Shown one piece after another: positions 1 through 9,490 of a stretch of 31,763 bases of DNA; positions within the stretch are counted from its first letter, which is position 1; each line of letters begins with the position of its first letter. A program made the translations under genes and the position numbers. This DNA comes from Chara braunii. Its lineage: Eukaryota > Streptophyta > Charophyceae > Charales > Characeae. The stretch spans positions 1,378,983-1,410,745 of the forward strand of contig BFEA01000277.1 of NCBI GenBank assembly GCA_003427395.1, in the 5' to 3' direction. The notes under the pieces are model-generated. The model ran no database searches and was not told where the DNA came from. It saw only the letters and a program-made list of their open reading frames with translations.

Positions 1-156
1 ACCAGGGCAGCCAAAAGGGTCATGTTACCCACCGAACTAGGCAGCGACGGTCGATACCTGCCTAAACTAACCCTAGGAAACAAACCATAGGCCTGCTACA
101 CTGACAAAGTCATCTCTATACTCTACTTAGGATTGTTCTGCTCTTATTTAATTGAA

Positions 157-231
157 CTTGGGCCTAGCCCAATAGGTGTAGGTGCAGATCGATATGACGA
201 AGGGATAGGGATCGAGTCCATCATGCCCTCG
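157..231 (+). promoter_or_regulatory. tRNA-like A-box/B-box module in LTR Y
   Basis: TAGCCCAATAGG at 165-176 fits the tRNA A-box consensus TRGYNNARYNGG. GATCGAGTC at 210-218 fits the B-box core GWTCRANNC. The two start 45 bases apart, as in a real tRNA. CTTGGGC (157-163) can pair with GCCCTCG (225-231) at 5 of 7 positions, like a decayed acceptor stem. A run of five T at 241-245 could act as a Pol III terminator. The same pair recurs in the other two LTRs (11636-11691 and 29025-29079), so I read it as part of the LTR, perhaps an ancient tRNA or SINE capture, rather than a fresh SINE or a working tRNA gene. Confidence 0.5.
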
Positions 232-299
232 AGCTAGATCTTTTTGCTAGTTAGTCAAGGCAGGCCCCTGCCGTCTGATCCCGCCCTTAGTTAGATAGG

Positions 300-330
300 A
301 TTTGAACTCGTGACCTTTGGAGTGGGGACC
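300..330 (-). other. Second weak B-box-like sequence, minus strand
   Basis: On the minus strand GTTCAAATC inside GGTCACGAGTTCAAATCCT resembles a tRNA B box. No convincing A box lies at tRNA spacing. Kept only as a possible SINE scrap. Confidence 0.15.
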
Positions 331-726
331 GAATGAATTTAGGCCTCGTTCGTGGTAAGGAGCCTTACAGTTGGCCTCACGGGGTAATACGGTTGCTAGT
401 TTAGTTAGTTTTCTTTTCTTTTCTTTTCAATTTTTATTTTTAAATTTCTCAAAGGTTCGTTATTATACCACGCGAGGTCATCCACGGAACTTCGAACGCC
501 TACTCTGCATGCTTCCCAAGAAGGGCGAAAGGTTCATTAGAAGGTAGGGAAGAACAAGAGCGTTAGTTATGATGATCGCGAACCATACCGGCAACTCTAT
601 ACATCGATAAGTAAGTTCATAATGAATTTTTCGTTGGAACACAGGTAAATGCATGGATGAATCAAGGAGAAAGAAAATCATGCCAACTGAACGAGTAGTA
701 GGTGAAGGGAGCTAGAGGATATCGGA

Positions 727-777
727 ATAATATTATTATTATCATTATTATTATTATTATTATTATTGTTATTATTC
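727..777. repeat. (TTA)n microsatellite
   Basis: Near-perfect TTA/ATT trinucleotide run. It is one of several in LTR Y (also 2068-2105, 4460-4540, 4583-4622, 4979-5032, 5089-5157). Confidence 0.9.
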
Positions 778-899
778 AGTATTGTTTTATTGATATCTTG
801 GAATTTTGTTGAGTCTACCTTAGTCATAAAGTGGGTACTGACGCACTCGGTACAAGAGTCACTGATACGAGAAAGATTGGTTCGAGCATCTGAGCCTGG

Positions 900-1720
900 A
901 CGAATCTTGAGCTTTGAATCGACCTGATTCAGACACTCGACATGGTTCGATGCTAACTAGATTGCAACCCATCAAACCTACGAACAATAGCAAAAGGAAG
1001 ATGACCAGGCCAACGAGAATAGCGGACGACGTGATAGTTCGCAATGAGGTAGCAAGCGAGCATAAGCAAGTACGGATCAGACCGCAAGCAAGCCAAAGCA
1101 AGAGGGTTCAAGCTGGAGTGTAGCAGCAAGCGGATAGCCCAAGCATGCAAGAGCGGGCAAGGTAAGGGGAGGAGATGCCAACGCAAGTATTCGCGAACAT
1201 GTAGGAGAGCGCGATTACGGGCAACTAGTACTAGCAGATTGAACGAGAGAGTAGAGAGAGAAAAGGTGAGAAAGAGGGAGAGGAAAGAAGCAAAGAGGAG
1301 CGAAGACTCACCTAGAAGTTAGTTGTGGACAGGTGTGAACGAACAAGGAAAATTCCAGTGTGCGACCCAGGAAAGGCAAGCGATTCGTAGCCGCTAGGCA
1401 ACAGCAAGGGCGCAAGCGCCAACGGGGAGTAGGCAGAAGCTGGCAGGGTGCAAGTAAGACAAAACCTGTAAGAAACATGAGTGGTAGGGACAAGATCGTG
1501 AAGTAGAAGTGAGGGGTAAAAGAGCGAGTGAAAGGAGCACATGAGGAAGGAGAAGGGGGTAGCGAGAAGGAGGACAAAGAGAAAAAAGAGGAAGGAGAAG
1601 TACGGGGCGAAGGCTCACTTTTGCTCGGAGATCACCCTTCGAGCAAGCAAAGGTGGTTCTGAGATCTCCCTGGCGACCTGAGCACGAACTACCACGCTAA
1701 GGTAAGTCCCCTATCTTGCG
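900..1720. other. Purine-rich noncoding tract of LTR Y
   Basis: The plus strand is strongly GA/AG-rich, with many short AAGNAAG and GAGAGAG runs (for example 1247-1310 and 1545-1600). Minus-strand ORFs here are biased pyrimidine translations (S, L, P, C) without domain character. By position it corresponds to the purine-rich segments of X (12773-13130) and of the H LTR on its own sense strand (27120-28800). No gene seen. Confidence 0.45.
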
Positions 1721-2660
1721 CCTGCTTTCACGATACCTCCATCGGTAGGAGGGACAAAATTGAATGAATTTACCACTAGGAGATGAGAAGATGCACTACT
1801 ACACTTCCATCGATATGATGAGCAAAATCGAATGAATCTTCCGCAACAACCTGGAAATATGTATCGTCACCTGCGCCCGCCACTTTTGTTTTGTTTGGTT
1901 GCGTGCGAGTGAGTATATACGGGTGTGTGTGTGTGAGTATGAGAGAGGGGCTTACCAAGGATAACCCACGAGTAGTTGTCGTTGCGATTGGACGATTGAC
2001 TCCCTCGAAGGCAATGCACCCACACACTACATGTACCTGCCCCCGAAAGGTAGCTGTATACATCTAGGATTACTATTATTATTACTATTATTATTATTAT
2101 TATGGTTATGTCGATTTCCTCTAAAATTACGGACTCAATGATGTTCAAACGATGAGAACACCGTAGAGAAAAGAAGTAAAGACATCACGGGAAGAGGAAG
2201 ACCGAAGAAGGAAAAAAAGGGAGATGATGTGGAGATGATGAGAAATAAGCACGCGGGTTGATAAATCAACGCGCAAAGATTAGTAAAGGCAAGCGTGCAA
2301 GAGGAGAATAAAGATCGGAAAGAGGGACGACGAAGAAACGAGAAGGGAACGATGACGAGGGAGTGAGAGATGACGATGGGGTACGTGGAAGTGAGAGGGG
2401 AAGAGAGAAAAAAAGATGAAGGAGTTGATGCGGGGCCACATATCTGGTAAGGACGATAACCTGCATTGGTCAGCATTTCCGAGTACTTTGTCGGAAGCTG
2501 ACGCTAACACTTGCATTGTCAATTAGTAGGGAGGTAGATGACGTATGTGAAGTAGGTTGGGCGCTGAGCGCCGAGTAGGGAGAAGATCCTGGACACATAT
2601 GTTGGTGGTGGCGAGAGCAAGCTCTCATTGACGTTTTCAGTGCCACGATTCTCCATTGGT
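1720..2660. other. Noncoding LTR Y segment with GT, TTA and purine-rich runs
   Basis: Contains a short GT run (1922-1937), a TTA microsatellite (2068-2105) and another GA-rich tract (2160-2420). A short phrase of the type CCATCGRTA..GAGCAAAATCGAATGAAT occurs at 1738-1770 and 1807-1835, and a related phrase is at 27090-27120, so it is a dispersed minor repeat. No gene seen. Confidence 0.35.
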
Positions 2661-2754
2661 GTCATATTGGTGTAATGCTGCTTTTTGGATACTTTGATAC
2701 AATCTGGTTGTCCAGTATGAATATTGTCATCTCGTTATTGCTCGTTTTTCTTGC

Positions 2755-3950
2755 AGTAGAGAGAGGGAGAGAGAACGGAGGTAGGAAAGAGAACAGAGAC
2801 AAACAAGTCAGACACAGAGCCGGACAGACAGCACTAGACAGATGGACAGATAAACAGACAAACAGACAGTCATAAGTCATATCTCATAGACAAGAGTCAC
2901 AACCCACAGACAAAAGTTATGTTCCACAGAGGTAAAGTCGTGATTCGCCGACTCCAGCAGCACTACTCTAATGAAAATTCGGGAAAAGAACCAGGCCATG
3001 ACATTCTGAAGCAAGCAAGTTGTGGGTATGTAATATCGAGCCCAAGTAAAGCCAAGAGGAAGCAGAGGTTGGGACGAGTTGAGGCTTGGTCCGAGCCAAG
3101 GTAGGGACTAGCAGGCCGCGTTTTGTCGAACAGTACTGCACTGAGAGGGAAGGCGGCCATAGCCGCATGTGTTCGTATTAGGACAGGACTCAGTAGCAAC
3201 ATATATATTTAGAGTTTAGAATCTCAAGTAGAGAAAGAGAGAGAGAAGAGTTGAGACAAATACGGACAAGTACAAAACAATTGAACAGACAAAACAAACA
3301 CAAAGAAAGATAGACTGACAATCTAAGAGGGACAAACAGATAGACATAGGCAGGCAGCCAGATACATGGCGGCAAAATGAATAAACAAACGAACACAATC
3401 TAACAGGCAGGCAGACAAATGCAGGCCAACAAACGAACAACACACACACAGAAGAACAAACAAACAGACGAAGAGATAAACGAACAGGCAGACTGTACAA
3501 TACAGAGAATAGACAGACACAGATAAATGGACGAAACAGAAACAGACACAGGCAAAAGAGTAGATAGGAACAAACACAGTCAACCAAACGAAACAACTAG
3601 ACATAGGCGACTAGATAAACAGCGACGGACACGAACTAAGAGCAACCATAACAGGCAAATCAAAAGCCGACAAGTCAGACAAGCAGACCAGGCAAACGTA
3701 CAAACGTAGACATGCAGATGCAGATATACACACACAAACAACCATACACGAAGACAGACACACGTCGACCGATAAACGAATGGATAGACACAGACAACCA
3801 GATAAACAGATAATCAAATAAGATGATCAGACAGACGGACAGAAACATACAGATACACAGTCAGACTGACGGACAACAATAGACAGATAAACAGGAACAT
3901 ATTTGACATCAGAATGACAGACAGACACGGAAAAAGGGGAGAGGAGGATA
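2755..3950. repeat. Degenerate CAGA/CAAA-type low-complexity array
   Basis: Two tracts, 2755-2875 and about 3230-3950, are built from ACAGAC, AAACAGAC and AGACAAAC words with no fixed longer period. Between them (2880-3230) is ordinary noncoding sequence. Minus-strand ORFs of the CLFVCLSV type are only translations of this repeat. It is a minisatellite-like expansion inside LTR Y. Confidence 0.8.
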
Positions 3951-4060
3951 AAGGGGAATGAAAAAGAGGAGAGAGTCACATACCTCGGATGAGGATAGTT
4001 GTATCGGGCTGCAGAATTCTATGCTGTCAAGACCGGGTCTCCGAAACTATTTAATGAGAT

Positions 4061-4070
4061 AACTTGTTGG

Positions 4071-4103
<33 letters not shown>

Positions 4104-4115
4104 TTGTTGGAATTT
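4061..4115 (-). mobile_element. Poly(A)-only retroposition scar with 15-bp target duplication
   Basis: The 15-mer AACTTGTTGGAATTT occurs at 4061-4075 and again at 4101-4115. The 25 bases between them are all T. This is what target-primed reverse transcription would leave if only the poly(A) tail of a LINE-type transcript was copied: the left copy ends in TTT, a good 3' primer for a poly(A) template. The element strand would be minus. Replication slippage cannot be excluded but would not readily duplicate the flank. Confidence 0.55.
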
Positions 4116-4368
4116 CTAAGTTACGCTCAGATCTCCTGAGTGGATTTTGTGGGGTCTCTCGATGCATGTGTGTGTGAGTGTACGGAAGAGAGAGAGAGAA
4201 ACATAAAGTGACAACTTAAGCTCACACGGGTCAATTGATGCTGTACGTGGGTAAGGGCGAGGCTTAGGAGTCAAGCCTAGGAACTGCATCTACTATCGTG
4301 AAGGTGAAAATTGTTTCAACTATCAAAGAAAGAGGGGTGGAAGGAGAAAGCAACGGAGGAAGGGTTTT
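4116..4368. other. Noncoding LTR Y spacer
   Basis: Mixed sequence with short GT and GA runs near 4165-4200. Nothing recognisable. Confidence 0.3.
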
Positions 4369-4469
4369 ACCAAAGAAAGGACATCAGTGCACAAACGTAT
4401 ACCTATTTTTCGGTCATTCAAAAATGCTGACAGGGTACTATTTTCATATATTATCATTTATTATTATTG

Positions 4470-4539
<70 letters not shown>

Positions 4540-4977
4540 TTAGTATATTCGTCGTTGATTGATTCTCACTATTACCCTTACGATTATTATTATTATTATT
4601 ATTGTTATTATTATTATTATTATCTATTTGTACTTTTTTTTTTGCCATTGCCATTATTGAACATCGTGTATTAAACGAAGGACAGAGAACGGAGAGAAGT
4701 CGGGGCATTGGAAAGGAGAGGGGCATTATCTCTGTATAATGGTGCCTACCTCCTCCATCCCCCTCCATTCTTTTTATTGCAAATAGCCTCTCAGACACCT
4801 ACCTTCTTGATTACCAATGACTGATGGGGGTAAGAGTTCAATCACTTCGCTATATGCTGGAAACGCCTTAGAGTTGGAAGTTCCAAATTCATTGGTCAAT
4901 CAGCACGCTCACTATAGTTTGACCGAAGAGGAACCTCAGAGACTACAAGCGAAGCAACTTTTGCGGCCTCTTAGTGC

Positions 4978-5032
<55 letters not shown>

Positions 5033-5089
5033 TGTAAGGGTAATAGTGAGAATCAATCAACGATAATATACTAAGTAATAATCATAATG

Positions 5090-5155
<66 letters not shown>

Positions 5156-5157
5156 GT

Positions 5158-5870
5158 CAGGGTAACCGGCGTTTGGGACGGGCTGAACGCCCGAACCCGA
5201 ACGCCCAAACGTACGGGACCCCTTGGGGATGCGTTCGGCCATTCGGGCCGAACGCGGACTTAAAAAAAAAAAAAAAAAAAAAAAAAAGTCATCAAAAAAA
5301 TTTAAAAACAAGGTATGTTATGGAGAAAAATAAATGAAACAAGATTTGCCTGAGCATTACATCCTAATTTCTTACCAAAATTGAAATAAAAATAAAATAC
5401 GGAAAACAGATACTAATAATAAAAATAAATAAAAATGAAAAGAGAATTCAATTTAGTAAGTGCTCGAGCATGTTTTCGACACCGCCATCTTTGGCGATTT
5501 TTCAATTTTTTTTGGCATTGCTAAATGCCCTGAAAATTTACTGATATGTACTTCACATAATACAAAACCTACTTAAAAAGTTTCAAAAAATAATAAAATT
5601 GTTTAAACCCCGAACTGAAGTGAAAACAAAAAGGAAAAAGTGAAAAAATATGTGGGCGAGCACGTTTTGATACCGCCATCTTTGGAGATTTTTAATTTTT
5701 ATTTGGCTTAGCAAAATAACTTGAAAATTTACAGGCATGTACCTCACGTCATAGACAACTCACACAAAAAAAATTCATAAACAATAATTATTTTTAGGCC
5801 CCTAAATAATTTTTGGCGGGGGCCGAACGCTGTCGGGTTCGGACCCCGTACCTACGGGCTCGTGACCCTG
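5158..5870. mobile_element. Non-autonomous hAT-type MITE, 713 bp
   Basis: It begins CAGGGTAAC (5158-5166) and ends GTGACCCTG (5862-5870), imperfect terminal inverted repeats of the CAGGG type usual in hAT transposons. It is flanked by perfect 8-bp direct repeats ATAATAGT (5150-5157 and 5871-5878), the hAT target duplication length. Both ends are rich in subterminal GAACG/CGTTC words, including a hairpin GCGTTCGGCC..GGGCCGAACGC near 5231-5256, as expected of transposase-binding regions. The interior is AT-rich, has no coding capacity, and carries a diverged direct repeat (5466 and 5658). It inserted into the (TAA)n of the foldback right arm. Confidence 0.85.
5466..5800. repeat. 192-bp tandem duplication inside the MITE
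   Basis: GAGCATGTTTTCGACACCGCC at 5466 and GAGCACGTTTTGATACCGCC at 5658 start two diverged copies. Each continues with CATCTTTGG, a T-rich run, GAAAATTTAC and a poly-A-rich stretch. The offset is 192 bp. The first copy is full length and the second ends in the 3' subterminal region. Confidence 0.7.
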
Positions 5871-6082
5871 ATAATAGTAATAGTAACAATAATAACAACA
5901 ACAATAATAATAAATGATAATAGACGGAAATAGTACCCTGTCAATATTTTTGAATGACCGAAGAATAGGCAGACGTTTGTGTGCACTGATGTCCTTTCTT
6001 TGGTTTGTCTAGGAACTCCTGGTGAAAGGAAAAAAACCTAAATTAACATAGAAGGAACCTGTGTGATGTCCTAAAGTAGGGC

Positions 6083-7480
6083 GATGGAGGCTCATGGGTG
6101 AGCCATCGTATTACTTATGTATGCGCTGACGTGACTAAGGGTTGGAAATGAGGTACTCATGTATGAGTTACCTTACTCTCTGCCGGATCGACCATCGTCG
6201 TGACAGAAAGAGGTGTCTGATACTAACTTATGAACTAAATTTCGTACTCATGTATGAGCTACGTTACTATCTGCCAGATCGATTATCGTTGTGATGGAAA
6301 GAGGTGTCTGACAGTAACATATGAACTAAATTAGGTACTCATGTATGAGTTACCTTACTATCAGCCGGATCGATTGTCGTCGTGACGGAAAGAGGTGTTT
6401 GACACTAATTTATGAACTAAATGAGGTACTCATGTGTGAGTTGCCTTACCGGATCGACTGTCGTCGTGAATGGAAGAAAGGTCTGACACTTAGAAATAAT
6501 AAAGGGAGACCCTTGTGTGGGTTGCCCTGTTAGCCTACCGGACCTGTGTGTGCTACCTCACCACCTCGATTAACTAGAATCTGTTTTTTGTGAAAAATGA
6601 ACTCAGGGGATTTTGGTACTAACTTCCTTTCTTATTTACAACTCAGGAAGATTCGGTCCTTGCACTTATTCAAGATGTAGTAGGGGGCTCCAAGGAGGGT
6701 CATCCTATTCACACGCTTGAGTCTAAGGCTGACTAACAACCTGCAAAGAATAAGAAATCACATTGCTACTCCTTCTTTCCTATCTTGCTCACGCTCGGGC
6801 AGTCCGACCACCGGACCGGTAATAGGGAGGTTTATGCAGGAGTCAACTTATTACTTGTTTAAAGGATGGACTACTCACTAACCAAGGAAGTAGTAGGGGG
6901 ACCTCTTTTGGGGTCTGCCTATTACCTACTTAATTCTGATAAGAGATTACAAGGGGGAAGGGTACTCATGTTGGAATACCCTAAACACTCGTCTTCTGCC
7001 CAAACTAACCCGGTCTCAGGTCGGTCAGCTTCGGAAGGGCAACAAGATACCCTTGTCAAGATTATCCCAATGCTCTCATGAAGAGGACCTTGTCACGTGA
7101 TAGTAGGGGGCTCTTGTGCGGGTCGCCTATTATTCACGCAGATCGTTATTAACCTCTGGGAAGGGGTTGACATCCATATCTTTCAGAATGATACCTAAAA
7201 CAAGTGGTAAGGTGATTCTGTAGGAGCCTCAACTATTTGTTGTAGGAAGGATGCTCATGTGTGAGGTATCCTGCTACTCTGAGTAGATCTTATGTATTCA
7301 TTGAGTGAGACTAAAAAGAAAATCAAATATTCATATGTGAATTACTCGACTGTCTGATTAATTAACAGATTGCTTGGTATTGATCAAGTAGCAAAACATT
7401 CATATCTGAATCAACCTGCTACTTGAGAATGTTAACACAAATAAAAGAAAAGGGAAGGAACAATGCTCCTGTTGGAACAA
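6083..7480 (+). repeat. Stem-loop array of LTR Y (91-bp core and about 212-bp higher-order repeats)
   Basis: Four tandem 91-bp units begin at 6153, 6244, 6335 and 6426. Each carries a near-palindrome of the type GGTACTCAT-GT-ATGAG-T-TACC followed by TTAC. Diverged relatives of the hairpin lie upstream (GGCTCA-TGGG-TGAGCC, 6089-6104) and downstream to about 7480. Examples: GGGAGACCC/GGGTTGCCC (6504-6527), GGGTA/TACCC (6960-6981), GATA-CTTG/CAAG-TATC (7046-7067), GGATGCTCA/TGAGGTATCC (about 7249-7272). Three units starting TAGTAGGGGG (near 6679, 6891 and 7102) recur about 212 bp apart. Stems change while staying paired: GGTA/TACC in units 1 and 3 becomes CGTA/TACG in unit 2. Periods are not multiples of three and no ORF runs through. 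Confidence 0.7.
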
Positions 7481-8592
7481 GGTCTCAAGAACCTAAAAAA
7501 AGGAACAAGAGAAGAAAGTTAGGACCGCAGGAGAAAGAAGCTTAAGAACCATCGCGTAGTCCATAGTCGTCCATGACTTTCGGATGAGAGGCCACAACGA
7601 TGAATGAGTTACATCTCATCTGCATAAGCGCGAAACGGTGTGCTTATCTCCAAGAGAGAAAACGCAAGAACTGAGAGTAGGGGGATTATGAGTTTCCCTA
7701 AAGACGACTTAGGACACGGGTACGAGACTCCTTGAGAGAAAGGAGAGAGTGTCAGAACGACTTAGGGTAGAGTTGTGAGAGTAAAACTAGGCATTAGACC
7801 TGGGATGTCGATCCTAGAGCTCACTATCCATGTCTAAGGGCTCGACTCTTAGAAATCAATTTATGAGAATCGAGTTGGGGTGTTGAATCTTTGTTGACCT
7901 GTGTGTGCGCAGGTCCTTGTTTATCTACTGCATTTCAAGGAAGAGGTTCTACAAAAAGGGTCCAAATTTCTGTTATCTTTCGATAACAGGTCGGTTATCA
8001 CCGATTCAACTTTTTTCCCCTTTGACTTAATACCCACGTCTAAAGTCAAACCCTGTGGTCAGTAAAACTGTCACCTTTGGTCATTGCCTAAATGGTCCTA
8101 GTCACTCTCAAGGGTCTTTTGAAGAAATGTGAGGAGGTTGGGCTTACGTCCCAGGAAAGATAGGGCTGTCATACATGGTTTGGGAAGTGAGGGACATTGT
8201 CTGAGGTGTGGATTGATGGTTGATGCTGTTAGTGCGTGACATGTAAACTATCTTTGCATTATTTTATGCAGGTCTGTTTTGTGCGTGATTTTGGATTGAA
8301 CTGAACCTGATCTGTTGAAGAGTCTCAGACACTCAGCACTTGTGAAAGTGGGAAGGATTTTCGGCGGTAATACTCCCGTATTCATTCTTTGTCCTACCTA
8401 ACTTCTATATTATCTAATGTTCCATTAAGTCATAATCTGCTAGGAGAAATAGGATGTTCGAGGTAGTAAGATGGTTTTATCGGTACCTTGATCGCAACTA
8501 TCAGGTGAATAAATAAATTTCGGACAAGGAAGCAGAAATAAAATGCCTTTTAAAAGATCGACCTAAATATCTAATGGGTCAGTTCTAGGCGT
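7480..8592 (+). other. Middle part of LTR Y with conserved GGTCGGTT hairpin block
   Basis: CTGTTATC (7970-7977) and GATAACAG (7982-7989) form an 8-bp stem, followed by GTCGGTT. The same hairpin and word stand at 23466-23488 (minus) in the H LTR, and a decayed version near 18330-18353 in X. Downstream, GGAGGTTGGGCTT (8131-8143) and TATGCAGGTCTGTTTTGTG (8265-8283) match GGAGGTTGGGGCTT (18520-18533) and TTGTAGGTATGTTCTGTG of X, which fixes the collinearity. No coding potential seen. Confidence 0.5.
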
Positions 8593-8899
8593 CTTGCCAC
8601 GTATACCCCGTATTATGCTACAACGATCGAGAAAACGCCCTCGGCCGACCTACCTCTACAAAAGCATCTAAAAGTCTTCGCATGTGGGCCAGTAGCTACG
8701 CCTACCGTAGGGTGGTGACCACCCCTTGGGTAGAGGTAAGTTGTACCTCGCGGCGCCCCGACCTGTCGCAGGGCGTCGTGAGAGGTATAGCACGCGCGCA
8801 CGTCTAAAGTAGTGACTGGTTTGTTTTCAAACAAAACATCTTGCGTGACACGACCATGAGATTCAGCGCTCCCATCAGGGCGAGGGACCGCCGCGCGCA
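8593..8899 (+). other. 3'-terminal hairpin block of LTR Y
   Basis: Aligns by eye with the last 340 bp of X and of the H LTR: GAGAAAACGCCCTCGGCCGACC in Y against GAGAAACGCCCTCGGCTGACC in X. Hairpins GGGTGG-TGA-CCACCC (8710-8724), GAGGTA/TACCTC (8733-8749) and CGCCC/GGGCG (about 8753-8776) sit where X and H have differently sequenced but still paired stems. It ends at the insertion junction with integrase. Confidence 0.6.
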
Positions 8900-9490
8900 A
8901 CTAACCAAGACTGGCCCAGTCTTTGTACGAATGACACGTCAATTTACGAAGTCAGAGAGGTTGTTTCACGCATCGAAGATGTAGTTATAGCCCTGATCCC
9001 CGAGTGACATAAAAAGTAGGTCGAGATGCACTACGGCTCCCACCTCTCGTTCTAGCGTTGGATGCAACAACTCCCCTGGCCTTAGACGAGACCTCTCTTG
9101 ACACGGGACGCAAGATCGACAGAACCTCCCAATCATGTCCATCATTCCATCCCCGTAGTACAGCTCACTTATTTTGACGTATGTGGCATGTACCCCTCGA
9201 TGCCCTCCTGCAATGCCATCATGAAGTGCTGCTATGACGTCAATCTGACGATTCCTACCGCAGACGACTCTCCTGGGATTCCCCACTTCTCTCCTTATGA
9301 AAAATAGACATCTCGCACCAAGTAGCGCTGCATCATCCTCTGAGTCATGTCGCTCGCATCTCTGAGCCGCATTTCGCATGACAGAAGGAGTCCCAGCTCT
9401 AGGTAGATCCCTTCATACTCCTCCGCACGAAAAGCCTCTTTGATCTCACCCTCTTCAAACTCGTCGTCCTGGTTCTCGGGCACCTAGTCC
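8900..9490 (-). pseudogene. Ty3/Gypsy integrase N-terminal part (element H), truncated by LTR Y
   Basis: Integrase would join the cDNA of the element to host DNA. The minus-strand reading shows the HHCC zinc-binding region, with histidines in ALHDGIAGGHRG and cysteines in CVPCQERS. The start of the catalytic core follows: HLDLLFM, holding the likely first catalytic Asp, then a GYNYIFDA segment. Coding then runs about 25 residues further to RTKTGPVLVSC and stops dead at LTR Y, so the rest of the DDE core and the C-terminus are missing. Damage includes a frameshift near 9300, an in-frame TAG at 9484-9486, and two TGA stops after IFDA (the first probably from CGA). It sits directly downstream of RNase H in H, giving the RT-RH-IN order of Ty3/Gypsy. 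Not functional. Confidence 0.85.

Larger units (their letters stand above)
4369..6004. repeat. Foldback inverted repeat with microsatellite arms
   Basis: The left arm (4369 to about 4630) reads ACCAAAGAAAGGACATCAGT, then a segment with GGTCATTCAAAAAT, a (TTA)n tract, a segment with TTGATTGATTCTCACTATT, and a second (TTA)n. The right arm (about 4977-6004) is its reverse complement in the same order: (TAA)n, AATAGTGAGAATCAATCAA, (TAA)n, ATTTTTGAATGACC, ACTGATGTCCTTTC. The spacer 4631-4976 is single copy. Once the hAT insertion and its duplicated target (721 bp) are removed, the right arm is about 307 bp, close to the left arm. Arms differ at scattered sites. No flanking duplication was seen, so it may be a foldback element or a local inverted duplication. 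Confidence 0.75.
1..8899 (+). mobile_element. LTR copy Y of a giant Ty3/Gypsy LTR family (5' end outside window)
   Basis: Long noncoding unit in plus orientation whose right end abuts the integrase fragment of element H. It shares with LTR X (11274-19968) and the H LTR (21481-29624) an ordered set of landmarks: a tRNA-like A/B box pair (157-231), purine-rich and simple-repeat tracts, a stem-loop array (6083-7480), the CTGTTATC hairpin followed by GGTCGGTT (7970-7997), and a 3'-terminal block (8593-8899). The right end is placed at the CA of 8898-8899, where similarity to the X terminus stops and integrase coding (GPVLVSC on the minus strand) begins. Sequence similarity to X and H is low except in these landmarks. 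Whether Y is a solo LTR or the 3' LTR of a longer element cannot be told, because its start lies left of base 1. The exact end is uncertain by a few bases. Confidence 0.7.

Noticed and set aside
157-231. A functional tRNA gene
   Set aside because: Boxes fit but the acceptor stem is imperfect and no clear anticodon arm was found; the same module recurs in LTRs.
3190-3820. Cys/Val/Leu-rich minus-strand ORFs
   Set aside because: Translations of the CAGA-type low-complexity repeat.
4298-5311. ORFs with poly-Asn, poly-Tyr or poly-Ile
   Set aside because: Translations of (TTA)n and (TAA)n microsatellites.
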